Source of the DNA: a bacterium
GTDB taxonomy: Bacteria; Myxococcota_A; Bradymonadia; Bradymonadales; Bradymonadaceae
Direction: 5' to 3'
Assembly (NCBI GenBank): GCA_030427705.1
Contig: JAUIBR010000018.1
Coordinates: 62,001-126,000 of the forward strand
DNA length: 64,000 nt
The notes beneath the pieces were generated by a model, which saw only the letters and a program-made list of their open reading frames with translations, did no database searches and had not been told where the DNA came from. The translations under genes and the position numbers were made by a program. Shown piece by piece: positions 42,236 to 50,825 of this stretch (position 1 is its first letter; each line of letters opens with the position of its first letter).

Positions 42236-42295
42236 GTTATCTTCGCCTTTGGCGAGTTATCTTGCGCTTCGCGCAGTTCGATTGCCGCCGGCGAC
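42236..42295. repeat. R2 hairpin array, two to three units
   Basis: Stems TCGCC/GGCGA and TGCGC/GCGCA with TTT and TTC loops, then a degenerate TTGCC/GGCGA. It encodes the last ~14 residues (SNCAKRKITRQRRR) and the stop of the MYXO-CTERM-like gene, and lies upstream of the helicase. Confidence 0.85.
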
Positions 42296-43328
42296 CAGAG
42301 AGTCCAAACAAAAGAAGAAGCGCGGTAGGGAACAAAGTGGTGGGTGTCGTGGTGGTCGAACATGATGGTTCTTCAGGTGGTAGAGCGGCATCACTTGTCC
42401 AGATTCGATTGACGGATTGATCGAGGCACCGATCGGTGTTTTGCTTCAATAAGTTCAACGTCAAGGTGTCGGGTTCGGCATCGTGTGCATCGACGCAAAC
42501 ATCCTCGGTTCGAAAGACCTCGCCCGTTACAACATTACGCAGCTGATAAAACACACACGCACGCGAAGAACTGGAGGGCCATTCAATCCAGTTTCTTTCA
42601 CATCCTGCAAGTGAACTTCCTGGGCATTGCAGTCGTTGAGCAGGCACTTCGTCTTGATGTTCATCGTAAGTCATCAAGCGACGTTGAAAGTAATCTCGAA
42701 ACTCGGATCGAATGGGAAACTCGATGAATCGTCGCTCCAAATGCAGTTCTTCAAACGCGAATTGTGGAAAGCATGCTTCACACCGATTAGGGGAATTGTA
42801 GAATTCCTCATAATCGCTTCGGCACGAGATGTCATCCGGGTGGGTTTCGCAACATACCAACCCCAACAGGAAGTATGTAAGCTTAGGTTCAACATCTAGC
42901 GCTGCATCGACGCGGTCAGGCAGGTCTTCGGCTCGGATGCTTACTTCGAACTCGCGTGAAGCCTCCTCGATAGTGACCACGACCTTTGCATTCACACGGT
43001 CGGGAGGACTGGTGTACAGGCCACGGTCAATGAAAGGAGATTCCGGAATGAAGAGCGCTTCTATCGAATCGTCAAATCTTCGCAGTTGAAGCGAACCAGG
43101 AACAATCTCCCCACCAATTCTCACTTCGATCTCGACGGCTGCATCTCGAGGAGGTTCGCCGTCAGGGCGGAACACCACCAATATTGGACCATCCGCTGGG
43201 ACACGCGCAGCTATGTCTGGCTTCCATGTGTTCGACGGAATGTATGGTGCCGAGGGTTCACCAGTAGTCTCCGCAGATACGACGACTGGAATGCAAAGGA
43301 ACGCTATGACCATTGCTATTAGATTCAC
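42237..43328 (-). CDS. Secreted MYXO-CTERM-like protein
   Basis: 363 residues from a GTG at 43326-43328 that overlaps the preceding TGA (GTGA), a typical coupled start. A longer frame from 43400 would overlap the upstream gene by 76 bases. Signal VNLIAMVIAFLCIPVVVSA with cleavage after VSA. The body (about 20-320) has an Ig-like opening (ILVVFRPDGEPPRDAAVEIEVRI) and many Cys in pairs. The tail CSTTTTPTTLFPTALLLLFG-LSGRRR fits MYXO-CTERM, so it is probably processed and surface-anchored. The extra SNCAKRKITRQRRR beyond it comes from an R2 array. Related in design to the genes at 43325 and 3347. Confidence 0.75.
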   Translation of the reverse strand: MNLIAMVIAFLCIPVVVSAETTGEPSAPYIPSNTWKPDIAARVPADGPILVVFRPDGEPPRDAAVEIEVRIGGEIVPGSLQLRRFDDSIEALFIPESPFIDRGLYTSPPDRVNAKVVVTIEEASREFEVSIRAEDLPDRVDAALDVEPKLTYFLLGLVCCETHPDDISCRSDYEEFYNSPNRCEACFPQFAFEELHLERRFIEFPIRSEFRDYFQRRLMTYDEHQDEVPAQRLQCPGSSLAGCERNWIEWPSSSSRACVFYQLRNVVTGEVFRTEDVCVDAHDAEPDTLTLNLLKQNTDRCLDQSVNRIWTSDAALPPEEPSCSTTTTPTTLFPTALLLLFGLSGRRRQSNCAKRKITRQRRR

Positions 43329-44353
43329 CGGCGTCGCCTGCCGAAAGCAAAAAGAAACGCGAAAATCCATAGATCCGTGGAGGAGTTCACACTGCTGCAC
43401 GACGAATCTGCCTCTCGACCCGGATCCAGGTCGTCTGTATCCGGATTTCCAAACACATCACCTTCGTTGCTTGTGTCTGCAACAGAGGTGAAAGCAGGGA
43501 AGCTCAAAGAACTCTCAACGCTTTGCCGACAGGTATCATCTTCGATGGCGAGCCCCTGTTCATCGAAACAGGACCAAGCTGTGACGGCAACTTCGCCAGA
43601 AACCAAACTCGCCACGGCGGTGAGGTAGCAACCCGCTTCAAATGGGTGGAGGTCGCTTTCAAGCTTGCCCGCATCCCAGACATAACCACCCTTGGTGCCG
43701 GTCCAGTCGGGTTGTCCTGACACAGTCGGTCCACTGCTGGAGCAATTGACAACCCGCTCTGACCAATGAACCAGCTCAGGTTCGCCACTTAGTTGAAACT
43801 TGAACTCAATGGCAGCTCCTTGCGTATGGATAACCTCGCAATCGTTGCATGCTGCTGTATCTGGGTTGCATTCGATTGTTGGAACGGCGACTTGCTCGTT
43901 GAATTCGATTTCCGCCACGCCTTCGACCACAGGTTCGACTGCGAAGCTAGGTACAATCTGGTCGATGAGAACAGGCGAGAAGAACGTCGTTTGCTCATTA
44001 TATTGAGCGTAAACGCTGTAGTCCTGATTCTCCCATTCACCATTTGGGTGCCACACCCAAAGTTGGTCGCTGACCCATGCCTCTGAGGGTTCGGGGGCGA
44101 TTGTTCCTCGGTGCATAGGATAGGCAGTCCACTTGCCTGCCACCGGCCGATCCAGTTCATTTCGGACCTCCACGGTCGAAACTTCTGCGTTGAACACCGT
44201 CCGAAGTGGCAATACCAAAACACCATCCTGTCGTACCTGAATATCTTGCGTCTCTCCTAGATAGAGAATTCGAGTGGCTGCATCACATGCCCAACTTGGG
44301 TGGGACCACAATGCAGATGCCAAGATAATCAAAATTGAGAGACGGCTGCGCAC
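43325..44353 (-). CDS. Secreted MYXO-CTERM-like protein
   Basis: 342 residues from a GTG at 44351-44353 (VRSRLSILIILASALWSHPSWA, cleavage after SWA). The open frame continues 84 codons upstream, but those codons run through R2 hairpins and give an Arg/Lys/Ser-rich sequence, so they were excluded. The mature protein starts CDAATRILYLGE and contains Cys pairs (TAACNDC, NCSS). It ends CSSVNSSTDLWIFAFLFAFG-RRRR, a MYXO-CTERM-like tail. It is translationally coupled to the next gene by a four-base GTGA overlap. Function unknown. The start is a judgement, since no strong ribosome site is visible. Confidence 0.65.
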   Translation of the reverse strand: MRSRLSILIILASALWSHPSWACDAATRILYLGETQDIQVRQDGVLVLPLRTVFNAEVSTVEVRNELDRPVAGKWTAYPMHRGTIAPEPSEAWVSDQLWVWHPNGEWENQDYSVYAQYNEQTTFFSPVLIDQIVPSFAVEPVVEGVAEIEFNEQVAVPTIECNPDTAACNDCEVIHTQGAAIEFKFQLSGEPELVHWSERVVNCSSSGPTVSGQPDWTGTKGGYVWDAGKLESDLHPFEAGCYLTAVASLVSGEVAVTAWSCFDEQGLAIEDDTCRQSVESSLSFPAFTSVADTSNEGDVFGNPDTDDLDPGREADSSCSSVNSSTDLWIFAFLFAFGRRRR

Positions 44354-44726
44354 AACAAACCCCAAAACACTATTCAAGTTGAGGATAGGATTCCCAATCT
44401 CGAAACAAGAATCAAATGTCTTCGCCTTCGGCGAGTTGTCTTCGCGCTTTCGCGCGAGTTCTCTTCGCCTTTGGCGAGTTATCTTCGCGCTTTCGCGCGA
44501 GTTATCTTGCGCTTCGCGCAGTTTGGTTTTCCGTCGGATCGACAGTACGAGAACTCGGCGAAGCCGAAGACAACTCGCAAGCGAAGCGCAGCGAAGAAAA
44601 CTCACGAGCGTAGCGAGTGAAGCTAACTCGGCGAAGCCGAAGCTAACTCAGCGAAGCTGAAGTTTCTCGCAACGCTTACACCACCCCGTACGAGAACGAT
44701 CCCTGAACACCAACAGGAGGTCTTCC
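44354..44726. other. Divergent intergenic region filled by hairpin repeats
   Basis: 373 bases between the MYXO-CTERM-like gene and the methylase gene. Most of it (44419-44662) is an R2 array. The methylase ribosome site AGGAGG is at 44714-44719. No gene fits here. Confidence 0.7.
44419..44662. repeat. R2 hairpin array in two opposite orientations
   Basis: The left half (44419-44525) has five units in the CTT...AGTT orientation, with stems TCGCC/GGCGA, TCGCGC/GCGCGA, TCGCC/GGCGA, TCGCGC/GCGCGA and TGCGC/GCGCA. The right half (44552-44662) has five units in the AACT...GAAG orientation. The change of direction falls in a ~26-base non-repeat segment. Confidence 0.9.
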
Positions 44727-47700
44727 ATGAAATCAGAAAATTCGAAGTTAAAGTCTGCAATCATCAATAATAATGCGGCCGAAGTGGCCTCAGCCCTCGG
44801 GTTCACAACCCAGTTTGAACCCACCAACGAGGGACCACTCGCCGGCGAAAACGTTTTGGCGTTTGCCCATTCACCGACGACGAGGATCCTCGTTTCGGAC
44901 GCGCCGCGTGAACGTCAGAACAAACTCGTTGCAGCAATGCATCGACACGCCCCGCTGGACAATACGCTGTGGTGGTTTCGTGGCGATGAACAGCGGTTCG
45001 TCGTTGCACACACGGTTGATGGCAAGACGCGACAGAACGCGCTCGTCGTATCGAACCCGCCCAAAGACGGCGAACTGCAACAGCTGGAACGACTCGCGGT
45101 TGCTGAGCCGCTTGATGGCGGCCAAGCACGCGAGGAATCTGTGCGCGACCAATGGTTACGAGTCACGGATACGGAGCCCCTGACCCGCGAGTTCTTCAAG
45201 GCATTTTCGGGTTGCCTGGAGCGCATGAAGGAGGCGATGCGGTTTGGACCAGCGGATCCGAAACAGTGTCATGAAACGGCACTTATTAATCTGCTGCGAT
45301 TGGTCTTTCTCTACTTCCTGCAACGGCGCAAAGCGCTGGATGGGGACCGGGAGTTTGTGCTTCGGCACTGGCTGAATCGACCGGACGACGCGTCATTCTA
45401 TGCATCAACGTTGCGGCCACTGTACTTTGGCATGTTGAACACCCCCGTGGCAGAGCGCGACGGCAAGACTGCGCGATTCGGAGCGATCCCGTTTCTAAAC
45501 GGTGGCTTGTTCGAAGCCACGCCTGTTGAGGCGCGGCATCCAGACTTGGACTTTCCAGACGAGGTCTTGAAGCACGTGATCGAAGACGTGTTTGAACGCT
45601 ATCCATTCGCGCTGCATGCAGGTGACACCGATACCGCCGTCCGTGCCATCGACCCCGAGATGCTGGGCAAGGTATTCGAAGGTCTGATGTACGGTGACAA
45701 ACGGGCGAGTTCAGGGTCGTTCTACACGCCGCGCGATGTGGTGGATTCGATGGTCGAGGGCTCGCTGACTCGCCAAATCGGGGAACTTGCCGCTCTTGAA
45801 CCAGCCCGCGTCACGCAGTTCATCGATGATGACGAAGTTGTGATGTCCGTCGAAGAACGCGCGAAGATTCGCAAAGTCTTGTCGGATTTCGCTGTGCTCG
45901 ACCCGGCCTGTGGAACAGGCGCGTTCCTCTTGAGCTCCGCCCAGTTCCTGGTTCGATTGTGGAGCGCGGTTGAGGGCCGTGCGCCAGACCATGTGTTGAT
46001 GCGCGAGGTTGTCCACCGTCACATCTTTGGTGTCGATATCGAACATACCGCAGTTCGACTCTGTGAGCTGCGACTGTGGCTTGAGATCCTAGCCCGAACA
46101 CCTGAAATGGCTGTCGCCCAACTGCCGCCGCTACCGAATCTGGGGCACCGAATCTTGTGCGGAAACTCGCTGGTTGAGCCGCTGGACTTGGCACAGGCTG
46201 CTGGCATCTATGACCGACAAGCCGCAAAAAAGCACGTCGGAAACATCGCGCGTCTACAGTTCGAATGGTTGCTCGCCCATGGCGAAGACAAAGGGCGAAT
46301 CCACAGCGAGATCTTGGCGGAGCGGCTGAATATGCAGCTCAAGATGGTCGATGACGCGATTGAGCGCGCACACTGGGACCTCGAGATGCTGGAGCGCCTT
46401 GAGGAAGACCGCGACTTGTTCGGCCAACGGATGCACGACGGGCAGCTCGCAAAAGATATCGTCGACGCCGAGATGCGCATTAACTACCTCAACTCGATCC
46501 GACATGAGCTTGAAGACATGGGGCAATCCAGCGTGGCATTCAGTTACACAACTGCGTTTCCCGATGTGGAGGGTTTTGATGTCATCGTGACAAACCCGCC
46601 CTGGGTGCGGGCAAACCGCCTGAATGCCGAGACGCGTGCTGTGTTGCAGCGAAGCTATGAATGCACGTCTTCAACGCTGTGGGCAGGCGCACCAAAACGT
46701 GGGATCAAAGCGCCGTTTGGCGCCCAGGTCGACCTCGCCAACGTCTTCCTTGAGCGTTCGATTCAGCTTTTGAAGCATGATGGTCGGCTCGCGGCGTTGG
46801 TGCCGGCGAAGATGCTGCGGTCGCTGCAAGGTACCGGCATTCGCCGTGTGTTGGCCGACACCAACCTCGTCCGAATCGAGGACTTCAGCGAGAGCAATCA
46901 ACAACTGTTCGACGCAACGACCTACCCATGCGCGTTGGAGCTCACGCAATCTGCACCGCTTGGAAAGACCGACGTGGTTGTTTGGGAAGGCGATGATGCT
47001 CATCGCTACAAGATGCCAGCGTCGATGTTTGCCAATTGCCAACCATGGGCGCTGCTCTCGCCCGAAGAACGTCAACTATTTGATGCCATGAATTTGCATG
47101 GTTCGGATCGACCGCTGGACCCGCAGCGCGGCATCTTCACCGGGCGAAACAACGTCTTCATCCGCCCGCGCTCTGTCTGGGAATCGATGCTTGGTGAGGA
47201 TTCGCCATGGGTTCGAGACGTGCTCTCGGGGCGCGACCCTAATGGCGACGATGGACTTCAGATTCTCTGGTGTTATGGCGATACGGGTATTCCGATGCCT
47301 TCGGTGCCAGATGTCATTCATCAGTACCTGCAGGTGCATAGCGAAACGCTGAAGGCGCGCTCGGACCACCGCCCCAACTTGCCGCTGTGGCAGCTGTTTC
47401 GAGTGCGTCCCGATGCCGCCGGACCCAAGGTTGTTTGGCGCGATATCAGCACGCACCTCGAGCCCAGCATTGCGCCACATGGGGCGGTGCCGTTGAACAC
47501 GCTCTACTACATCCCGTGTCGCACTGAGGGACAAGCCAGGGTGATGCTCGCGTTTCTGAAGAGTGAGCCTGTCCGGCGCTTCGCGCGGGCCTATGGCGAG
47601 CGCGCACGAGGCGGATGGCGGCGTCATTTCGCATGGTTGATGCGAATGCTGCCGGTCCCCAAAGAGCTTTGGTATTGGTTGGAGGTTGAGCACGTCCCCA

Positions 47701-47765
47701 CCGAGGCCGAGATTCTAGATGCCTATGGCCTGGGCGGGGCGCGTCTGGATTCAGCTATTACTTAA
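44727..47765 (+). CDS. N6-adenine DNA methylase (type IIG/PglX-like)
   Basis: 1012 residues, ATG with a perfect AGGAGG eight bases before. Motif I DPACGTGAFLL (about 392-402) binds S-adenosylmethionine, and motif IV NPPW (about 623-626) is the N6-adenine catalytic site. SFYTPRDVVDSMVEGSL before motif I and FGVDIEHTAVRLCELRLWLE after it are typical of the Eco57I/PglX-type family. A helical insert of about 100 residues separates motif I from motif IV. The C-terminal ~350 residues are the likely target-recognition domain. I see no clear PD-(D/E)XK nuclease motif in the N-terminal ~330 residues, so it may be methylation-only or need a partner such as the helicase at 40014. Convergent overlap of 8 bases with the next gene. 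Confidence 0.85.
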   Translation: MKSENSKLKSAIINNNAAEVASALGFTTQFEPTNEGPLAGENVLAFAHSPTTRILVSDAPRERQNKLVAAMHRHAPLDNTLWWFRGDEQRFVVAHTVDGKTRQNALVVSNPPKDGELQQLERLAVAEPLDGGQAREESVRDQWLRVTDTEPLTREFFKAFSGCLERMKEAMRFGPADPKQCHETALINLLRLVFLYFLQRRKALDGDREFVLRHWLNRPDDASFYASTLRPLYFGMLNTPVAERDGKTARFGAIPFLNGGLFEATPVEARHPDLDFPDEVLKHVIEDVFERYPFALHAGDTDTAVRAIDPEMLGKVFEGLMYGDKRASSGSFYTPRDVVDSMVEGSLTRQIGELAALEPARVTQFIDDDEVVMSVEERAKIRKVLSDFAVLDPACGTGAFLLSSAQFLVRLWSAVEGRAPDHVLMREVVHRHIFGVDIEHTAVRLCELRLWLEILARTPEMAVAQLPPLPNLGHRILCGNSLVEPLDLAQAAGIYDRQAAKKHVGNIARLQFEWLLAHGEDKGRIHSEILAERLNMQLKMVDDAIERAHWDLEMLERLEEDRDLFGQRMHDGQLAKDIVDAEMRINYLNSIRHELEDMGQSSVAFSYTTAFPDVEGFDVIVTNPPWVRANRLNAETRAVLQRSYECTSSTLWAGAPKRGIKAPFGAQVDLANVFLERSIQLLKHDGRLAALVPAKMLRSLQGTGIRRVLADTNLVRIEDFSESNQQLFDATTYPCALELTQSAPLGKTDVVVWEGDDAHRYKMPASMFANCQPWALLSPEERQLFDAMNLHGSDRPLDPQRGIFTGRNNVFIRPRSVWESMLGEDSPWVRDVLSGRDPNGDDGLQILWCYGDTGIPMPSVPDVIHQYLQVHSETLKARSDHRPNLPLWQLFRVRPDAAGPKVVWRDISTHLEPSIAPHGAVPLNTLYYIPCRTEGQARVMLAFLKSEPVRRFARAYGERARGGWRRHFAWLMRMLPVPKELWYWLEVEHVPTEAEILDAYGLGGARLDSAIT

Positions 47766-48231
47766 CCGAAGGCTCGGTCGTCTTTGGCTGAAGGTACTTT
47801 TCGGCGAGCTTGGCGAACTTACGTACGTCCAAGCTTTCGTCGTTCTTGGCCTGAGCGATCGCCTGACGAATCGAATCGTCAGATGCCTCACCAAACGTAC
47901 GGGCGAGCGTGTAGATGGTGTACTTCTTGAGCTGTGGATTCTCGAACGTTCGGAATCCCTCAAGAAGTGCGTCTTTCGTCTTCTGGTTTGGATACAGGCT
48001 CAAGAGCGTGATGGCACGCTGGCGCTCGTACTCGTTGCGCTTGGTGTCGTTCATCGCATGGATGATGCGCTCTTGAGCGTTCTTCAAGTTGTGGTCTAGC
48101 TGCGCACGTGTTGGCACAACGTCGATCGCCTTGAGAACCTCGTCGATTTCACCATCGTGATGGTGAGCGACTGCCGAGCCCATGCCGACGAACAGAACGA
48201 CGAAAAATACTGCAATTGATTTCAAGTTCAT
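47758..48231 (-). CDS. Exported HEAT-like repeat protein
   Basis: 157 residues from the ATG at 48229-48231 behind GAGG. Signal MNLKSIAVFFVVLFVGMGSAVA with cleavage before HHHDGE. The rest is all-helical with ~30-residue units (AQERIIHAMNDTKRNEYERQ-RAITLLSLYP, TKDALLEGFRTFENPQLKKY-TIYTLARTF), as in HEAT/Armadillo-like scaffolds. The His-rich mature start might bind metal. Downstream of the metzincin gene with 11 bases between, so probably one operon. Confidence 0.7.
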   Translation of the reverse strand: MNLKSIAVFFVVLFVGMGSAVAHHHDGEIDEVLKAIDVVPTRAQLDHNLKNAQERIIHAMNDTKRNEYERQRAITLLSLYPNQKTKDALLEGFRTFENPQLKKYTIYTLARTFGEASDDSIRQAIAQAKNDESLDVRKFAKLAEKYLQPKTTEPSVK

Positions 48232-48242
48232 TGTCGACCTCA

Positions 48243-49454
48243 TTAGTTCTTCACCCATGGGTTCAGACGCATAACCACGCCTTGGAATTCAGATAACCGA
48301 TCGCCGTTGCCAGCTGCGTTCATAAGCTCGTCCGCCGAACCGGACGTGTCATCAAGCTGGTCTTGGATCGGCAGCAGTTGCTCGGCCGTGTGGTAGAGCC
48401 CCAGGAAGTGGCCCATCTCGTGTGCGATAACTTTCGACATCGGTGTCGGGACACCCGGCATCGATTTCGTCGCGATGGCGACACCGCTGCGAGCCGTTCC
48501 AACCTGACCTGTTGGGCCTGGGATACCACCCGAGATTCCGAGTACGACGCCGAAGCCACCAAGTGGGCCGCTTTGCATCAGCTCGTCGACGAAGAATAAG
48601 TTCACTGCGTCGTTGTCAGCCATCCGAGATTCCGCGAAGAGCGGGCTCAAAGATGCCGTCGTCTGGTCGATCTCGATGATTTGGTAGTCTTCAGAGATAT
48701 CATAGTAGGCGAGATCGCCCAGCTCGATGCCGACCTGTGCGTAGAGCGTGCGAACTTCTTCGATGACGCCCTGGAAGACCTGATCTGTCTTGGCGGTCTC
48801 CGCGGTCCAACCTCGGGCACCCGTAAAGAAGAAGTTGAGGTCGATGGTTCCTGCAGGAGGACGCTCAGGCGCGACCTTCGCAGTAACCAGGATTTGGGCT
48901 TCACCGGCAACGCCAGCGATCTGGTTTCCAGCGACACTAAACGCTTCAACCTGGATCGTGTGCGTTCCGGACACGAGTTCGACGTCTTGATTCGTGGGGG
49001 CCATGGCGGCAAATGCGCCAACGGCTGAGGTCACACGCTGCAGACAACCCGTGCAGAATTGTGGTGCGAATTGGTCCTGTCGGACCCAGTTCGTCGTCAC
49101 CAATTGCGTGCCGTCTGCGTCGATCCACGAGTTCAGCGTGTACTGGTTCGGCGAGGTGCCAATGACATTCACGACAACCGATTGCGCCCCTTCAGGCACA
49201 TCGAACGTGATGTTCTGGGTTTGACCCGTCGCCGCCGTCGTCACGCTGGTGTCGAGCAAGACTTCCAACTGCGAAATGCCGTTGTTGGCATTGTTTGCGT
49301 TGTTTGCGTTGTTGGCGTTGTTCGAGTTGTTGGCATTGTTTACGTTGTTGCTGTTATTCAGCACAACCAGCGGCTCTTCTTTGTCGTCGCCACCACAGCC
49401 AAACGACAAAACCGCACCTAAAACAAGCACACAAAGGACATTTCTACTGCGCAT
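48243..49454 (-). CDS. Asn-linker lipoprotein metzincin protease
   Basis: 403 residues. Signal with lipobox SFGC, then 10 or so Asn-Asn-X units. A beta domain (about 70-200) with an IPT/pre-peptidase look (QNITFDVPEGAQSVVVNVIG) precedes the catalytic domain. HEMGHFLGLYH (about 343-353) is the HExxHxxGxxH zinc site, with Glu as base. SADELMNAA (about 378-386) is the Met-turn, so it is a metzincin. The family resembles secreted myxobacterial M10/M12-like peptidases. It is tethered to the envelope by the lipid and the Asn spacer, plausibly for surface proteolysis. Start supported by GAGGAAATC upstream. Confidence 0.85.
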   Translation of the reverse strand: MRSRNVLCVLVLGAVLSFGCGGDDKEEPLVVLNNSNNVNNANNSNNANNANNANNANNGISQLEVLLDTSVTTAATGQTQNITFDVPEGAQSVVVNVIGTSPNQYTLNSWIDADGTQLVTTNWVRQDQFAPQFCTGCLQRVTSAVGAFAAMAPTNQDVELVSGTHTIQVEAFSVAGNQIAGVAGEAQILVTAKVAPERPPAGTIDLNFFFTGARGWTAETAKTDQVFQGVIEEVRTLYAQVGIELGDLAYYDISEDYQIIEIDQTTASLSPLFAESRMADNDAVNLFFVDELMQSGPLGGFGVVLGISGGIPGPTGQVGTARSGVAIATKSMPGVPTPMSKVIAHEMGHFLGLYHTAEQLLPIQDQLDDTSGSADELMNAAGNGDRLSEFQGVVMRLNPWVKN

Positions 49455-49617
49455 GATTTCCTCGGTGATTCATGAACGGCGGAAACCTACCAATCGTCCA
49501 CATTGTGGTCAAATGTAGGCCTCGTTTGCGGGTGAATTCTGGTGCCGATGATTGGTCGACAGCCTAACGCTTCTGGCGTATTGTTGCGGTCTCATATCCA
49601 CTTAGTACGCAAGTCAC

Positions 49618-50385
49618 ATGAAAGTAGTCTCACCTTGGGTGATATTGATACTTCTGCTCGCCGCCGGATGCGACCAGAAGCAAACCGTCGAGATCTCCAA
49701 TGACGAACCTACGGAGTCGTTGGAGCAGAACGAAGAATCAGATGCCTCCGATGATGCCGACGCCGGGTCCGATGCCGGCCAGGCGGATGAAGGGGATGCC
49801 TTAGGATTCTTCCGAGAAGTTTCCCTCGATGGAACGCCGTTTGATGACAAGCATCAGGTCATGGTCATCAAATACGCCGGGGATGTCGAAGAAGAGGTCG
49901 CGCTAAGCCGTCAATTCGACAGCGATCGAATCGCAGCAAAGTTCCCGGCAAAACCCGGCGCGAAGCTGGATTTCAAGCAGTCGATGTTGAAGATCAACAA
50001 GGCTCGCGGTTTGAAGGTTAAGCCGCCCAAGCTGCGCCTGCCGGCGACAACGTTTGACGACAAAAAGCAGAAGTTTGGTAAAGACCAAGTGCTCGAGTTT
50101 TCGAAGGGTGACGTCGTCTTCCTGCTGAAATATGCGGCGGAAGGCACTTGCTTTGTAGGGAAGGACGGACAGATCTACAACATGACCTGCCCGACGCCGG
50201 TCGAGTTCGAAGGTGAAGATTGGGACGGTTCGCCAACGCCTCTCGAGTATGATTGGTGGGTCTGGACCTCGTCAGGAGCGGCCCGTGGATGGTTGGTCGT
50301 CGACGGTAAGAAGTTTGTGCACGAGGTGGACGAGAAAGCCACCAAACGACTCCAGCGAAAGTTGCGGAAAAAGCGAAGACGATGA
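49618..50385 (+). CDS. Lipoprotein of unknown function
   Basis: 255 residues. Signal [18 protein letters not shown], then an acidic Asp/Glu/Ser linker (about 20-65), in place of the Asn linker seen elsewhere. A beta-rich domain follows, with many Lys ([21 protein letters not shown]), a Cys pair ([16 protein letters not shown]) and a Trp-rich strand ([20 protein letters not shown]). The C-terminus is very basic ([11 protein letters not shown]). The stop overlaps the dtd ATG by four bases (ATGA), so they are translationally coupled. No family recognised. Confidence 0.7.
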   Translation: MKVVSPWVILILLLAAGCDQKQTVEISNDEPTESLEQNEESDASDDADAGSDAGQADEGDALGFFREVSLDGTPFDDKHQVMVIKYAGDVEEEVALSRQFDSDRIAAKFPAKPGAKLDFKQSMLKINKARGLKVKPPKLRLPATTFDDKKQKFGKDQVLEFSKGDVVFLLKYAAEGTCFVGKDGQIYNMTCPTPVEFEGEDWDGSPTPLEYDWWVWTSSGAARGWLVVDGKKFVHEVDEKATKRLQRKLRKKRRR

Positions 50386-50825
50386 AAGCAGTAATTCAAC
50401 GCGTGAGCTCGGCATCCGTCGATGTTGAGGGCGAGCGCATTGGTGAAATCGGTCGCGGATTGATGGTTCTTCTGGGGGCAGGCGAGGGCGATACTCGCAA
50501 AGACCTTGATTACGTCCTTGAAAAGACGATTAATCTTCGGATCTTCCCGGATGAAGACGGGAAGATGAACCTGTCACTTCTTGACATCAAAGGGGAGCTG
50601 CTGGTGGTGAGCCAGTTTACGCTGTACGGCGACACCCGAAAGGGACGTCGACCAAGCTTCGTAAAGGCGATGCATCCTGACCAGGCGAAGGCGCTCTACG
50701 AGGAATTCATTCAGAAGGCTCGCGCCCGCGAGATTCGTGTTCAGACTGGGAAATTTGGCGCGATGATGGACGTGGAGCTCGTCAACGAGGGGCCGGTGAC
50801 CCTTCTGGTGGATTCTCAGAACTAG
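50382..50825 (+). CDS. dtd: D-aminoacyl-tRNA deacylase
   Basis: 147 residues, the standard length. Both signature motifs are present: SQFTLYGD at 77-84 and NEGPVT (NxGPxT) at 135-140, and the N-terminus [15 protein letters not shown] is canonical. Dtd hydrolyses D-amino acids mischarged on tRNA, and also Gly-tRNA(Ala), as a homodimer in the cytoplasm. It starts inside the stop of the preceding lipoprotein gene. Its 3' end overlaps the convergent MORN lipoprotein gene by 44 bases. Confidence 0.95.
   Translation: MKAVIQRVSSASVDVEGERIGEIGRGLMVLLGAGEGDTRKDLDYVLEKTINLRIFPDEDGKMNLSLLDIKGELLVVSQFTLYGDTRKGRRPSFVKAMHPDQAKALYEEFIQKARAREIRVQTGKFGAMMDVELVNEGPVTLLVDSQN

Noticed and set aside
44354-44605. 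N-terminal extension of the MYXO-CTERM-like protein to 44605
   Set aside because: The added 84 codons are translated R2 hairpins (Arg/Lys/Ser-rich), which would precede the signal peptide.
49565-49590. CTGGCGTATTGTTGC as a sigma54 promoter of the lipoprotein at 49618
   Set aside because: The -24/-12 spacing is one base too short and the -24 box deviates (TGGCGT).
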